This document shows positions 33,119 to 41,804 of a DNA stretch of 64,000 nt, in pieces. The position numbers were made by a program, and so were the translations under genes. Source of the stretch: Streptomyces sp. NBC_01267. GTDB lineage: Bacteria > Actinomycetota > Actinomycetes > Streptomycetales > Streptomycetaceae. Location: positions 7,237,001-7,301,000 of the forward strand of contig NZ_CP108455.1 of assembly GCF_036241575.1 (NCBI RefSeq), given 5' to 3'. The first letter of the stretch is position 1; the number at the start of each line of letters is the position of its first letter. Below the pieces are notes generated by a model. That model was not told where the DNA came from and ran no database searches. It was given only the letters and a program-made list of their open reading frames with translations.

Positions 33119-35140
33119 ATGACCGAGCCGCTGCTGCGGATCGACGATCTCCATGTCGACATAGCGTCCCGTAACCGCACCGTCCACGCGCTCGACGGCG
33201 TCAGCCTGGACCTGGCCCCCGGCGAGGCGCTCGGCGTGGTCGGCGAGTCCGGCTGCGGCAAGACCATGACCGCGCTCAGCGTTCTCGGGCTGCTCCCGCC
33301 CGGCGGCGCCGTGTCCTCCGGGCGGGTCCTCTTCGACGGCCACGACCTCGCGTCGGCCGGTGAACCCGTGCTGCGCGACGTACGGGGAAACACCATCGGC
33401 ATGGTCTTCCAGGACCCGCTGACCTCGCTCAACCCCACCATGACCATCGGCGCCCAGGTCGCCGAACCCCTCCTGCTGCACCGCCCCATCAGCAAGCGCG
33501 AGGCATGGGAGCGGGCCGAGGAGATGCTCGGCCTGGTCGGTATGCCGCAGCCCTCCGAGCGGATGAAGGCCTATCCGCACCAGCTGTCCGGCGGTATGCG
33601 CCAGCGGGTCGCCATCGCCATGGCGCTCGTCTGCGAACCCAAGCTCCTCATCGCCGACGAGCCCACCACCGCACTCGACGTGACCACCCAGCACCAGATC
33701 CTGGAACTCATCGACGGGCTGCGCTCCCGCCTGGGCATGGCGATGATCCTGGTTACCCACGACCTCGGCGTCATCGCCAACCGCGTCGACCGGGTCGCCG
33801 TGATGTACGCGGGCAAGGTCGCCGAGACGTCCGGCGTACGGGACCTGTTCGCCCGCCCCCGGCACCGCTACACCCAGGCCCTCTTCGCGGCCCTGCCCGA
33901 GAAGGCCGTCGAGGGCGCCACCGAACTGCGCACCATCCCCGGTCTGCCGCCCAACCTCGCCACCGAGCAGCACGGCTGCCGGTTCGCGGCACGCTGTGCG
34001 TTCGCGACCGAGGTGTGCCGCACCGAAGAGCCGCAACTGACCGAGGGCGACCACCGGTTCGCCTGCTTCCACCCGGTGCCGGAGGACGGCGAGCGGAACG
34101 CCGGGGCCGCGGCGGCCGGGAAGCGGGAGACCACTGCCGTCGTGCCCGCGGGCGCCACGCTGCTGGAAGTCACCGACCTGCGCAAGGACTTCCCGCTCAC
34201 CGGCGGCCCGTTCTCCCGCAAGCACGGGACGGTCAGCGCCGTCGGCGGTGTCTCCCTGACCGTGCGCAAGGGGGAGACCTTCGGCATGGTCGGCGAGTCC
34301 GGCTGCGGCAAGACCACCATCGGCCGCATGATCGCCGGTCTTGAGGACCCCACCGCGGGATCGATCGTCTTCGAGGGCCAGGACCTGGCCACCATGGACC
34401 GGGGCCAGCGCCGCGCGCACCGCCGCCGTATCCAGCTGATGTTCCAGGACTCCGCGGCGGCCATGGACCCGCGTATGCGCATCGGCACCATCCTGCGCGA
34501 ACCGCTCGTCATCCAGGGCGTCGGCGACCGCGCCGAACAGGACCGGATCGTCGGTGAACTCCTGGACGCCGTCGGGCTGCCGCGCGGCGCGGTCGACCGC
34601 TACCCGCACGAGTTCTCCGGCGGCCAGCGCCAGCGGCTCGGCCTCGCCCGTGCGCTGACGCTCTCCCCGGACCTGATCGTCGCCGACGAACCGGTCTCCG
34701 CGCTCGACGTCTCCGTCCAGGCACAGATCCTCAACCTGATGCGGGAGCTCCAGCGCGACCGCGAGCTGACGTACTTCTTCATCTCGCACGACCTGGCGGT
34801 GGTCCGCTACCTCGCCGACACGGTCGGTGTGATGTACCTCGGCAAGCTGGTCGAGTCGGGCCCGGCCGAGGAGGTGTACGCGAACCCGCTGCACCCCTAC
34901 ACCCGCGGTCTCCTCGACACGGTCAACGTCCCGGACCCCGAGACGGCCGGCTCCGGCCGGTCCCCGCTCGGCGGTGAGACCCCGTCTGCGGCGAACCCGC
35001 CCTCTGGCTGCCGGTTCCGTACGCGCTGCCCGATCGCCCAGGACATCTGCGCCGAGACCGAGCCCCTGGCGAGCACCCCGGACGGCGAGGGCCACCAAGT
35101 GGCCTGCCACTTCCCGCTGGTGCGCGCGCAGGCGGCCTGA
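33119..35140 (+). CDS. Oligopeptide ABC transporter ATPase, fused two-domain (DppD-DppF)
   Basis: A 673-residue protein with two complete ATPase domains. Walker A is GESGCGKT in both (near residues 43 and 388); signatures are LSGGMRQRVAIAMAL and FSGGQRQRLGLARAL; Walker B are LLIADEPTTALD and LIVADEPVSALD. Each ends with the four-Cys oligopeptide-type tail (CRFAARCAFATEVC and CRFRTRCPIAQDIC), which may hold a metal cluster. In most bacteria these are two proteins; the fusion is common in actinobacteria. It powers the importer encoded just upstream. GGAGG lies eight bases before the ATG. Last gene of the operon. Confidence 0.94.
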   Translation: MTEPLLRIDDLHVDIASRNRTVHALDGVSLDLAPGEALGVVGESGCGKTMTALSVLGLLPPGGAVSSGRVLFDGHDLASAGEPVLRDVRGNTIGMVFQDPLTSLNPTMTIGAQVAEPLLLHRPISKREAWERAEEMLGLVGMPQPSERMKAYPHQLSGGMRQRVAIAMALVCEPKLLIADEPTTALDVTTQHQILELIDGLRSRLGMAMILVTHDLGVIANRVDRVAVMYAGKVAETSGVRDLFARPRHRYTQALFAALPEKAVEGATELRTIPGLPPNLATEQHGCRFAARCAFATEVCRTEEPQLTEGDHRFACFHPVPEDGERNAGAAAAGKRETTAVVPAGATLLEVTDLRKDFPLTGGPFSRKHGTVSAVGGVSLTVRKGETFGMVGESGCGKTTIGRMIAGLEDPTAGSIVFEGQDLATMDRGQRRAHRRRIQLMFQDSAAAMDPRMRIGTILREPLVIQGVGDRAEQDRIVGELLDAVGLPRGAVDRYPHEFSGGQRQRLGLARALTLSPDLIVADEPVSALDVSVQAQILNLMRELQRDRELTYFFISHDLAVVRYLADTVGVMYLGKLVESGPAEEVYANPLHPYTRGLLDTVNVPDPETAGSGRSPLGGETPSAANPPSGCRFRTRCPIAQDICAETEPLASTPDGEGHQVACHFPLVRAQAA

Positions 35141-35162
35141 GCCCGCCGACGGGAGGCGCCGG

Positions 35163-35837
35163 TCAGACGGCCGTCGCCTCCCGCAGCGCCCGGCGGCAGA
35201 GCGCGTCGGCGCGGCGGGTGGACTCGGGGAGCCGGAAGTCGGGGGAGAGCCGCAGGGTGTGGGCGCAGGCGTTCTCGATGCCGACCCGGTGTCCGACCGA
35301 GACGAAGACCGGTTTGACGCCCTCCCTGGTACGCAGCGCCCGGCCCACCTCCTCGCCGTCGTCGGCCAGGAGCGGCGTGAACTCCCCGCGCCGGGCGCCC
35401 GGTTGCTCGTACGAGAAGGTGAACGGGTTCTTCGCGACGCCGATCACCGGCAGACCCGTCAGCACACCGAGATGGCTGGCCAGGCCGAAGCGCCGTGGAT
35501 GCGCCAGCCCGTAGCCGTCGCAGACGACCAGCCCGGGGTCCGAGGTCAGCGAATCGAGGGCGGCGAGCACGGTGGGGATCTCCCGGAACGCGAGCAGCCC
35601 CGGTACATAGGGGAACGCGACCGCCCCGACCGCGGTGGCCTCCTCGACGACCGCCAGCGTGGCGGCGTCGAGAACGACGGCCGCGGCGGCGACCACGTTC
35701 CGTTCGTCGTCGTACGCCACATCGACACCGGTGACGAGCCCGGTCCCCGGTGGGGGGCCGGGCTCGTCCCGTACGACGCGGGTGCGCAGCTCGTCCTGGA
35801 CCGCGCGGGCGGCCGTCTCATCGGCGGGTGTCTCCAT
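35163..35837 (-). CDS. nfi: Endonuclease V
   Basis: A 224-residue protein that cleaves DNA (or RNA) next to deaminated adenine (inosine). Family motifs are seen in order: VTGVDVAYDD with the catalytic Asp, AFPYVPGLLAFREIPTVLAAL, LVVCDGYGLAHPRRFGLASHLGVL with the substrate loop, IGVAKNPF, and VSVGHRVGIENACAHTLRLSP near the end. The start is the ATG at METPADE; an earlier in-frame start would add 24 residues of Arg-rich sequence. It is a single gene convergent with the ABC ATPase, whose stop is 22 bases away. Confidence 0.92.
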   Translation of the reverse strand: METPADETAARAVQDELRTRVVRDEPGPPPGTGLVTGVDVAYDDERNVVAAAAVVLDAATLAVVEEATAVGAVAFPYVPGLLAFREIPTVLAALDSLTSDPGLVVCDGYGLAHPRRFGLASHLGVLTGLPVIGVAKNPFTFSYEQPGARRGEFTPLLADDGEEVGRALRTREGVKPVFVSVGHRVGIENACAHTLRLSPDFRLPESTRRADALCRRALREATAV

Positions 35838-36083
35838 GGGCGTCAGCCTACGAGGGCCGCGACGGACCGTGTTCGCGCCCTTGCTCCCCGACCTCTGGTG
35901 CGGCAGCATCGGGCCGTCCGACCGACGGCCGCGTGCGCCGACGCGCTCGGGTCCGTGACGCGACGCGTGTCACCGCCTTCGCCCGGATGGACCACTCCCG
36001 GTGCGGACGGAGCGGGCCGGGGGCGAAGAGTGGAATCGCACGCCTCCGCGCCCCGACCGCCAACCGTTCACCTGGAGACCGCG

Positions 36084-36653
36084 ATGACCTGTATCAACCG
36101 ACGTGACGTGGGACTGCTCGCCCTGCGGGTCGGCACCGGCGCCGTGCTCGTGGCGCACGGGTCGCAGAAGCTGTTCGGCTGGTTCGGCGGCGGCGGCCTG
36201 TCGGGGACCGCGGCGGGCATGGAGCACATGGGATTCCTGCCGGGGCACCGCAACGCCGTCGCCGCCGGTCTGGGTGAGGCGGGCGGCGGAGCCATGCTGG
36301 CCCTGGGGCTCGCCACCCCCACCGCGGGCGCCGCGGTCGCGGGCACGATGGCGGGGGCCGTGGCCGTGCACGCGCCCGCCGGGTTCTTCGCCCAGTCGGG
36401 CGGCTACGAGTACCCCGCGTTCCTCGGCTTCACCGCAGCCGCGATCGGACTCGCGGGAGCGGGCCGCTACTCCGTCGACCACGCCACCGGCCGCCGGTTC
36501 GACCGGCCCTGGATGCTGGCGCTGGCCTTCGCGGGCAGCGCGCTCGCGAGCGCCGCGGTGGTCGGCAAGCGGCGAAGGGACCAGGCCGACGCCACGCTCC
36601 GAGCCGAAACCGAGGCCGGGACGGCCCCCGGGAACGCCGCGGAAACCGCCTGA
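36084..36653 (+). CDS. DoxX family membrane protein
   Basis: A 189-residue protein with four membrane segments. The first holds the family motif ALRVGTGAVLVAHGSQKLFGWF followed by a Gly-rich loop, then a long helix LGEAGGGAMLALGLATP, and TMAGAVAVHAPAGFFAQ. DoxX proteins act in membrane redox or sulfur metabolism in some organisms; the role in actinobacteria is unclear, although mycobacterial members associate with superoxide dismutase. The last 30 residues are charged and lie outside the membrane. GGAG lies six bases before the ATG. Confidence 0.88.
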   Translation: MTCINRRDVGLLALRVGTGAVLVAHGSQKLFGWFGGGGLSGTAAGMEHMGFLPGHRNAVAAGLGEAGGGAMLALGLATPTAGAAVAGTMAGAVAVHAPAGFFAQSGGYEYPAFLGFTAAAIGLAGAGRYSVDHATGRRFDRPWMLALAFAGSALASAAVVGKRRRDQADATLRAETEAGTAPGNAAETA

Positions 36654-36861
36654 CCCGGCTGTTCCGATGCGCTTTACGGCGGGTGGCGGTTCGAGGCGCC
36701 ACTCATGGTCCTCAGGCGTAGCCTGATAAATGCCGTATAAGTGCTTGATGCGCATATGCGCACAGCAGGATGCCGGACCGCCGTCGCTCGTGATCGCCCC
36801 CGTGCGCCTCACATGTTCACCGCGGGACCTCACCGGCCGGCACCGGCTGGAGGGAGCAGTC

Positions 36862-37509
36862 GTGGTAGCCACCAAGGAAGAGCTCGGTTCGCAGTCTCCG
36901 CCCGGTGCGACACCGGCGGCCGGCACGCGCGTGGCCGACTCGCCGCACATCGCCGACCCGGGAGCCCTGGGCCTGGGCGCGTTCGCCATGACGACATTCG
37001 TCCTGAGCGTGTTCAACGCAGGACTGATCAACGTCTCCGTCGAGGCGGTCGTCCTCCCCATCGCTTTCTTCTACGGCGGGATCGTGCAACTGCTCGCCGG
37101 TATGTGGGAGTTCCGGCGGGGCAACACCTTCGCGGCCACCGCGTTCGCCTCGTACGGCGCCTTCTGGCTCACGTTCGCCGGGTTCATCACACGGATCGCG
37201 CCGCACCTGTCCCCGACCCACGCCTACCAGGCGCTCGGCGTGTACCTCCTGGCCTGGGCGATCTTCACCGCGTACATGATGCTTGCCGCGCTGCGCGTCA
37301 ACGTGGCCGTTCTCGGTGTCTTCGTCGCCCTGACCGTCACCTTCGTCCTGCTGACGATCGGCGCGTTCGGGCAGTCGAGCTCGATGGACAAGGCAGGCGG
37401 ATGGGCGGGGCTGGTCACCGCGGCGATCGCCTGGTACGCCTCGTTCGCCTACGTCACCAACAACACCTGGAAGAAGACGCTGCTCCCGGTGGGTTCCCTG
37501 CGCCGATGA
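36862..37509 (+). CDS. satP: Acetate uptake transporter, GPR1/FUN34/YaaH (SatP) family
   Basis: A 215-residue protein with six membrane segments. The start GTG has AGGGAG five bases upstream. The family motif normally written NPAPLGL appears as DPGALGLGAFAMTTF just before the first segment; further markers are FYGGIVQLLAGMWEFRRGNTFAATAFASYGAFW and ALRVNVAVLGVFVALT. It moves acetate or succinate with protons. The gene lies directly upstream of acetyl-CoA synthetase, which would trap the imported acetate; this pairing is the best support for the substrate. The perfect hairpin at 37524-37587 lies between them. Confidence 0.88.
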   Translation: MVATKEELGSQSPPGATPAAGTRVADSPHIADPGALGLGAFAMTTFVLSVFNAGLINVSVEAVVLPIAFFYGGIVQLLAGMWEFRRGNTFAATAFASYGAFWLTFAGFITRIAPHLSPTHAYQALGVYLLAWAIFTAYMMLAALRVNVAVLGVFVALTVTFVLLTIGAFGQSSSMDKAGGWAGLVTAAIAWYASFAYVTNNTWKKTLLPVGSLRR

Positions 37510-37523
37510 GGCGCCCCACCGGT

Positions 37524-37587
37524 CCGTGACGTTCCCGCCCTGTGCCGTACTTCCCCGGAAGTACGGCACAGGGCGGGAACGTCACGG
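37524..37587. terminator. Perfect 31-bp inverted repeat with a two-base loop between satP and acs
   Basis: The left arm (37524-37554, starting CCGTGACGTTCCC) is the exact complement of the right arm (37557-37587, ending GGGAACGTCACGG). It starts 14 bases after the satP stop and ends 37 bases before the acs start. As RNA it would form a hairpin of very high stability, a terminator or RNase III target. It reads the same on both strands. Confidence 0.8.
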
Positions 37588-37624
37588 CGAACAAGGCCCC
37601 CGGAACGATCATCGAGGAGTGCGG

Positions 37625-39586
37625 ATGAGCGACGAGACGCTGTCCAACCTGATGCATGAGAACCGGCGTTTCCCGCCTCCCGAGGACCTGGCGGTGCAGG
37701 CGAACGTCACCGCGGCCGACGTCCGCGCGGCGCGCGCCGACCCGCTGGCCTTCTGGGAGGCCCAGGCGCACCGGCTGACCTGGGCCGAGCCGTGGACCCA
37801 GGTGCTGGACTGGAGCGACCCGCCCTTCGCCCGCTGGTTCACCGGAGGCCGGCTCAACGTCGCCCACAACTGCGTGGACCGGCACGTCGAGGCCGGGCTC
37901 GGTTCGAGGCCCGCCTTCCACTGGGAGGGAGAGCCCGGAGACCGTCGCACCCTCACCTACGCGGACCTCAAGGACGCCGTGTGCCGGGCGGCCAACGCCC
38001 TGGAGGAACTCGGCGTCCGGGCCGGGGACCGGGTCGCGATCTACATGCCGATGATCCCCGAGACCGCCGTCGCGATGCTCGCCTGCGCCCGCATCGGCGC
38101 TCCGCACACGGTGGTCTTCGGCGGCTTCTCCGCGGACGCGTTGCGGGACCGCATCCTCGACTGCGACGCGCGCGTCGTGATCACCGCCGACGGCGGGTAC
38201 CGCAAGGGCGCGGCCGCGGCCCTGAAACCGGCTGTCGACGACGCCGTCTCCCGCTGCCCCGACGTCCGCAACGTCCTGGTCGTCCGCAGGACCGGACAGG
38301 ACGTGGACTTCACCGAGGGACGGGACGTGTGGTGGCACGACCTGGTGGACCGGCAGTCGCCCGAGCACCGGGCGCAGCCGTTCGACGCCGAGCATCCGCT
38401 GTACATCATGTACACCTCGGGAACGACGGCCAAGCCGAAGGGCATCCTGCACACCAGCGGCGGCTATCTGACCCAAGTGGCCTGGACCCACTGGGCCGTC
38501 TTCGACATGAAGCCGGAGCAGGACGTGTTCTGGACGGCCGCGGACATCGGCTGGGTCACCGGGCACTCGTACATCGTCTACGGGCCGCTCGCCAACGGCG
38601 TCACCTCGGTGATGTACGAGGGGACCCCGGACACCCCGACCCGGGGCCGCTGGTGGGAGATCGTCGAGCGGTACGGCGTGACGGTGCTCTACTGCGCCCC
38701 CACCGCGATCCGCACGTTCATGAAGTGGGGCGAGCAGTTCCCCGCCGGGCACGACCTGTCGAGCCTGCGGCTGCTCGGCTCGGTGGGCGAACCCATCAAC
38801 CCCGAGGCGTGGATGTGGTACCGCCGCACCATCGGCGGCGACCGGTGTCCGGTCGTCGACACCTGGTGGCAGACCGAGACAGGGGGGCAGATGCTCTCTC
38901 CGCTCCCCGGAGTCAGCACCTGCAAGCCCGGCTCCGCCCTGGGCCCGCTGCCGGGCGTGTCCGCGGACGTGGTCGACGACACCGGCCGGCCGGTGCCCAA
39001 CGGCTCCGGCGGCTATCTGGTCCTCACCCAGCCGTGGCCCGGAATGCTCCGGACCATCTGGGGCGACGAGCAGCGCTACCGCGACACCTACTGGTCCCGG
39101 TTCCCGGGTGTCTACTTCGCGGGGGACGGCGCGAAGAAGGACGAGGACGGCGACATCTGGCTGCTCGGCCGGGTCGACGACGTCATGAACGTCTCCGGCC
39201 ACCGCATCTCCACCACCGAGGTCGAATCCGCGCTGGTCTCCCACCCGGACGTGGCCGAAGCCGCGGTGGTCGGCGCCTCCGATCCGACCACCGGGCAGGG
39301 CATCGTCGCGTTCGTGATCCTGCGCAACAGGCCGGAGGGCGAAGGCGAGGCACACAGCACCGTGGAGCAGCTCCGGACCCATGTGACCCGGGAGATCGGT
39401 CCCATCGCCCGGCCCCGGCAGATCATGGTGGTCCCCGAACTGCCGAAGACACGATCGGGGAAGATCATGCGCCGCCTGCTGAAGGACGTCGCCGAGGAAC
39501 GGGAGCTGGGCGACGTCACGACGCTGACGGACGACACCGTGATGGAGAGCATCAGGAAGCAGCTCCCGGCGACGACCGAGGAGTGA
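37625..39586 (+). CDS. acsA: Acetyl-CoA synthetase
   Basis: A 653-residue AMP-forming ligase that makes acetyl-CoA from acetate, ATP and CoA through acetyl-AMP. The ATP motif is YTSGTTAKPKGILH, followed by WTAADIGWVTGHSYIVYGPL, the acetate-pocket VVDTWWQTETGGQML with its Trp, the hinge LGRVDDVMNVSGHRIST, and the catalytic Lys in PKTRSGKIMRRLLKDVA, the site commonly acetylated for control. GAGGAG lies five bases before the ATG. The 20-residue N-terminus matches actinobacterial Acs. With SatP upstream it forms an acetate-use pair. Confidence 0.95.
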   Translation: MSDETLSNLMHENRRFPPPEDLAVQANVTAADVRAARADPLAFWEAQAHRLTWAEPWTQVLDWSDPPFARWFTGGRLNVAHNCVDRHVEAGLGSRPAFHWEGEPGDRRTLTYADLKDAVCRAANALEELGVRAGDRVAIYMPMIPETAVAMLACARIGAPHTVVFGGFSADALRDRILDCDARVVITADGGYRKGAAAALKPAVDDAVSRCPDVRNVLVVRRTGQDVDFTEGRDVWWHDLVDRQSPEHRAQPFDAEHPLYIMYTSGTTAKPKGILHTSGGYLTQVAWTHWAVFDMKPEQDVFWTAADIGWVTGHSYIVYGPLANGVTSVMYEGTPDTPTRGRWWEIVERYGVTVLYCAPTAIRTFMKWGEQFPAGHDLSSLRLLGSVGEPINPEAWMWYRRTIGGDRCPVVDTWWQTETGGQMLSPLPGVSTCKPGSALGPLPGVSADVVDDTGRPVPNGSGGYLVLTQPWPGMLRTIWGDEQRYRDTYWSRFPGVYFAGDGAKKDEDGDIWLLGRVDDVMNVSGHRISTTEVESALVSHPDVAEAAVVGASDPTTGQGIVAFVILRNRPEGEGEAHSTVEQLRTHVTREIGPIARPRQIMVVPELPKTRSGKIMRRLLKDVAEERELGDVTTLTDDTVMESIRKQLPATTEE

Positions 39587-39612
39587 GCGGGGCCGGGCGG
39601 GCCGCCGGTGGG

Positions 39613-40929
39613 TCAGAGCGTGACGACCGTGCCGGTACGCCGGGCCCGCTCGGCCGCGAAGACCAGCCGGTGACCGGCGACCCCGGTGCGGGCGCCGGTC
39701 ATCAGCGCGGCGGGATCTCCGTCCGCGAGGGCCGCGACGAAGGCGTCGATGAGTGCGCGGTCACCGCCGGCGTGGCCCTCGGTGTTGTTGGAGGCGTCCA
39801 GGGACGTGTCGATGACCGTGCGGCGTTCGGTGGTGTGGTCGTAGATCTCGATGAACCTGCCGTCGCCGACGATCTGGCCCCGGGTTCCGAAGAGCGTGGT
39901 GCGCCGGTTCTCCTGGGGGGTGAACGCGGAGAGCGTGAAGGCCACCGTGACGCCGCCCTCGTACTCGATCGACACCACCTGGTGGTCGTTCACGTCGTTG
40001 TCGCAACTGTAGACGCAGCGGCCGTACGGGCCGGTGGCGAGCGCGTCGGTGACGGCTTCCTCGGTCATCCGCGGGGTGATGGTGGAGGTGAAGTAGTGCT
40101 TGGGGCCCGCGCCTTCGCGCAGCCCGGCCCGGTACAGGCGCGCTGCGGAGAAGGGGCAGGTGTTCTCCACGTGCGCCGGGCAGTCCAGACAGCGCTCGGC
40201 GGCGCCCTCGGGCCGGTTCGCCGCGGTGAAGTGGCTCAGCGAACCGAAGGAGGACACCCGGCGGGCGGGGGCTCCGACGAGGTCGCCCAGCCAGTCGATG
40301 TCGTGGCAGGACTTGGTCAGGAGCAGCGGCCCGGTCTCGTCCTCGCGCCGCCAGTTGCCGCGTACGAAGGAGTGCGCGAAGTGGTAGGAGCCGATGGGTT
40401 CGAGATGCTGCACGGAGACCAGGTCCCCGATGGCGCCGGCGCTCAACTCCGCCTTGAGGGCCCGGGTGTAGCGGGTGTAGCGCATGACGTGGCAGAGGCC
40501 CAGCAGCACCCCGGCCCGCTCGGCCTCGTCCGCGATGCGTACGCAGTCGTCGTCGCTGACGGCCATGGGCTTTTCGAGCAGGATGTCGTAGCCGCGCGCG
40601 ATGAACGCGAGGGCGGCGTCGAGGTGTTCGTGGTCGAGGACGGCGATGATGACGGCGTCCGCCAGCCGCGGGCGGGCGGCGAGGTCCTCCCAGGTGTCGT
40701 GGACGTGGTCGGCGTCCAGCCCGTGCCGTTCGGCGAAGCGGGCGCGGCGGTGCGGGTCGGGCTCGGCCACGGCGGTGATCCGAACCCGGCCGGGGTCGGC
40801 CGCGAGGAGATCGGCGTATCCGGCGCCCCGGCCGCCCGCGCCGGCCACGGCGATGGTGAGCGGCCGGTCCAGGCGCTGGGTGCGGGTGGTGGCGGAAGTG
40901 AAGCGCAGAGCTTCGGGCATGGTGGTCAT
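39613..40929 (-). CDS. Gfo/Idh/MocA family oxidoreductase
   Basis: A 438-residue NAD(P)-dependent sugar oxidoreductase. The Rossmann loop is IAVAGAGGRGAGYADLL, followed by the family markers LLEKPMAVSDDD and HVMRYTRYTRALKAEL; a Cys-rich insertion (CLDCPAHVENTCPF) around residues 225-245 may bind a metal and is found only in part of the family. It oxidises or reduces a sugar or inositol. The ATG (40929) overlaps the stop of the upstream permease, so it belongs to the ABC sugar operon and acts on the imported sugar. An ATG nine bases downstream is an alternative start. Confidence 0.9.
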   Translation of the reverse strand: MTTMPEALRFTSATTRTQRLDRPLTIAVAGAGGRGAGYADLLAADPGRVRITAVAEPDPHRRARFAERHGLDADHVHDTWEDLAARPRLADAVIIAVLDHEHLDAALAFIARGYDILLEKPMAVSDDDCVRIADEAERAGVLLGLCHVMRYTRYTRALKAELSAGAIGDLVSVQHLEPIGSYHFAHSFVRGNWRREDETGPLLLTKSCHDIDWLGDLVGAPARRVSSFGSLSHFTAANRPEGAAERCLDCPAHVENTCPFSAARLYRAGLREGAGPKHYFTSTITPRMTEEAVTDALATGPYGRCVYSCDNDVNDHQVVSIEYEGGVTVAFTLSAFTPQENRRTTLFGTRGQIVGDGRFIEIYDHTTERRTVIDTSLDASNNTEGHAGGDRALIDAFVAALADGDPAALMTGARTGVAGHRLVFAAERARRTGTVVTL

Positions 40930-41804
40930 CCCTTGGTGGCTCCCCCGGTGAGGCCCTTGACGAAGTGCTTCTGGAAGGCCAGGTAGAAGCAGAGGATCGG
41001 TATGGAGGCGAGGAACATGAAGGCGAACACGGCGCCGTAGTCGGACTGGTGCTCGCCGATCGCGCGGTAGACCCCGACGGTGACGGTGGTGCCGGAGGCC
41101 GGGCCGAGAATGATCAGCGGGGAGAGGAAGTCGTTCCAGATCCACGTCCCGAGGAAGATGAGCACGCTCGCGGCGGCGGGTCGCAGCAGCGGGAAGACGA
41201 CCTGCCAGAAGATGCGAAGACGGCTCGCGCCGTCCAGGGCGGCGGCTTCCTCCAGCTCGATGGGCACGGTCTTGATGAAGCCGGTGAAGACGAAGACGCC
41301 GAAGGGGACGTAGTAGCCGGCGTTGATGACGACGACGCCGGGCACGGTGCCCATCAGCCCCAGGGTGCGCAGTACTTCGGTGATCGGCGTCATGATGACG
41401 GCGGGCGGCACCATCAGGCCGCAGAGCAGCCCCACCATGACGATCTTGGACAGCGGGCCGGGTGTGCGGGCCAGGTAGTGGCCGAGCATCGCGGAGACGA
41501 CCGTGAGGACGATCACCGAAATCGCCGTGATCTCGGTGCTGTTGATCAGTCCGTACCAGAAGAGGCGGTCCGGGCGGGTCAGTACGGTGGTGAGGTTGTC
41601 CAGGGAAGCGGGGATCGGCAGCGACGCGGGGGAGGCGTTGATGGCATCGCCCGGCTTGAAGACGTTGGCCAGGACCAGATACAGCGGCAGGAAGAACAGG
41701 GCGGTGACGAGGACGGCGACGAGCGGTCGCAGCCAGGTGTGCACCGACGGTCCGCCGGTGGCGGCGCGCTTCCGGTGCGCGACGTGGTCGAGTACGGCGG
41801 TCAC
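40926..41804 (-). CDS. Carbohydrate ABC transporter permease (MalG-like)
   Basis: A 292-residue membrane protein, start GTG overlapping the upstream stop (GTGA). Six membrane segments begin LRPLVAVLVTALFFLPLYLVLANVF. The EAA loop is IELEEAAALDGASRLRIFWQVVFPLLRPA. The end FVKGLTGGATKG is typical of MalG-type subunits. It pairs with the permease at 41801-42736 and the binding lipoprotein at 42733-44031. Again no ATPase gene is in the operon. Confidence 0.92.
   Translation of the reverse strand: MTAVLDHVAHRKRAATGGPSVHTWLRPLVAVLVTALFFLPLYLVLANVFKPGDAINASPASLPIPASLDNLTTVLTRPDRLFWYGLINSTEITAISVIVLTVVSAMLGHYLARTPGPLSKIVMVGLLCGLMVPPAVIMTPITEVLRTLGLMGTVPGVVVINAGYYVPFGVFVFTGFIKTVPIELEEAAALDGASRLRIFWQVVFPLLRPAAASVLIFLGTWIWNDFLSPLIILGPASGTTVTVGVYRAIGEHQSDYGAVFAFMFLASIPILCFYLAFQKHFVKGLTGGATKG

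Noticed and set aside
32222..35110. A 962-codon open frame opposite the transporter genes
   Set aside because: It is the complement of clear ABC permease and ATPase genes; its apparent coding comes from the GC bias of the real genes.
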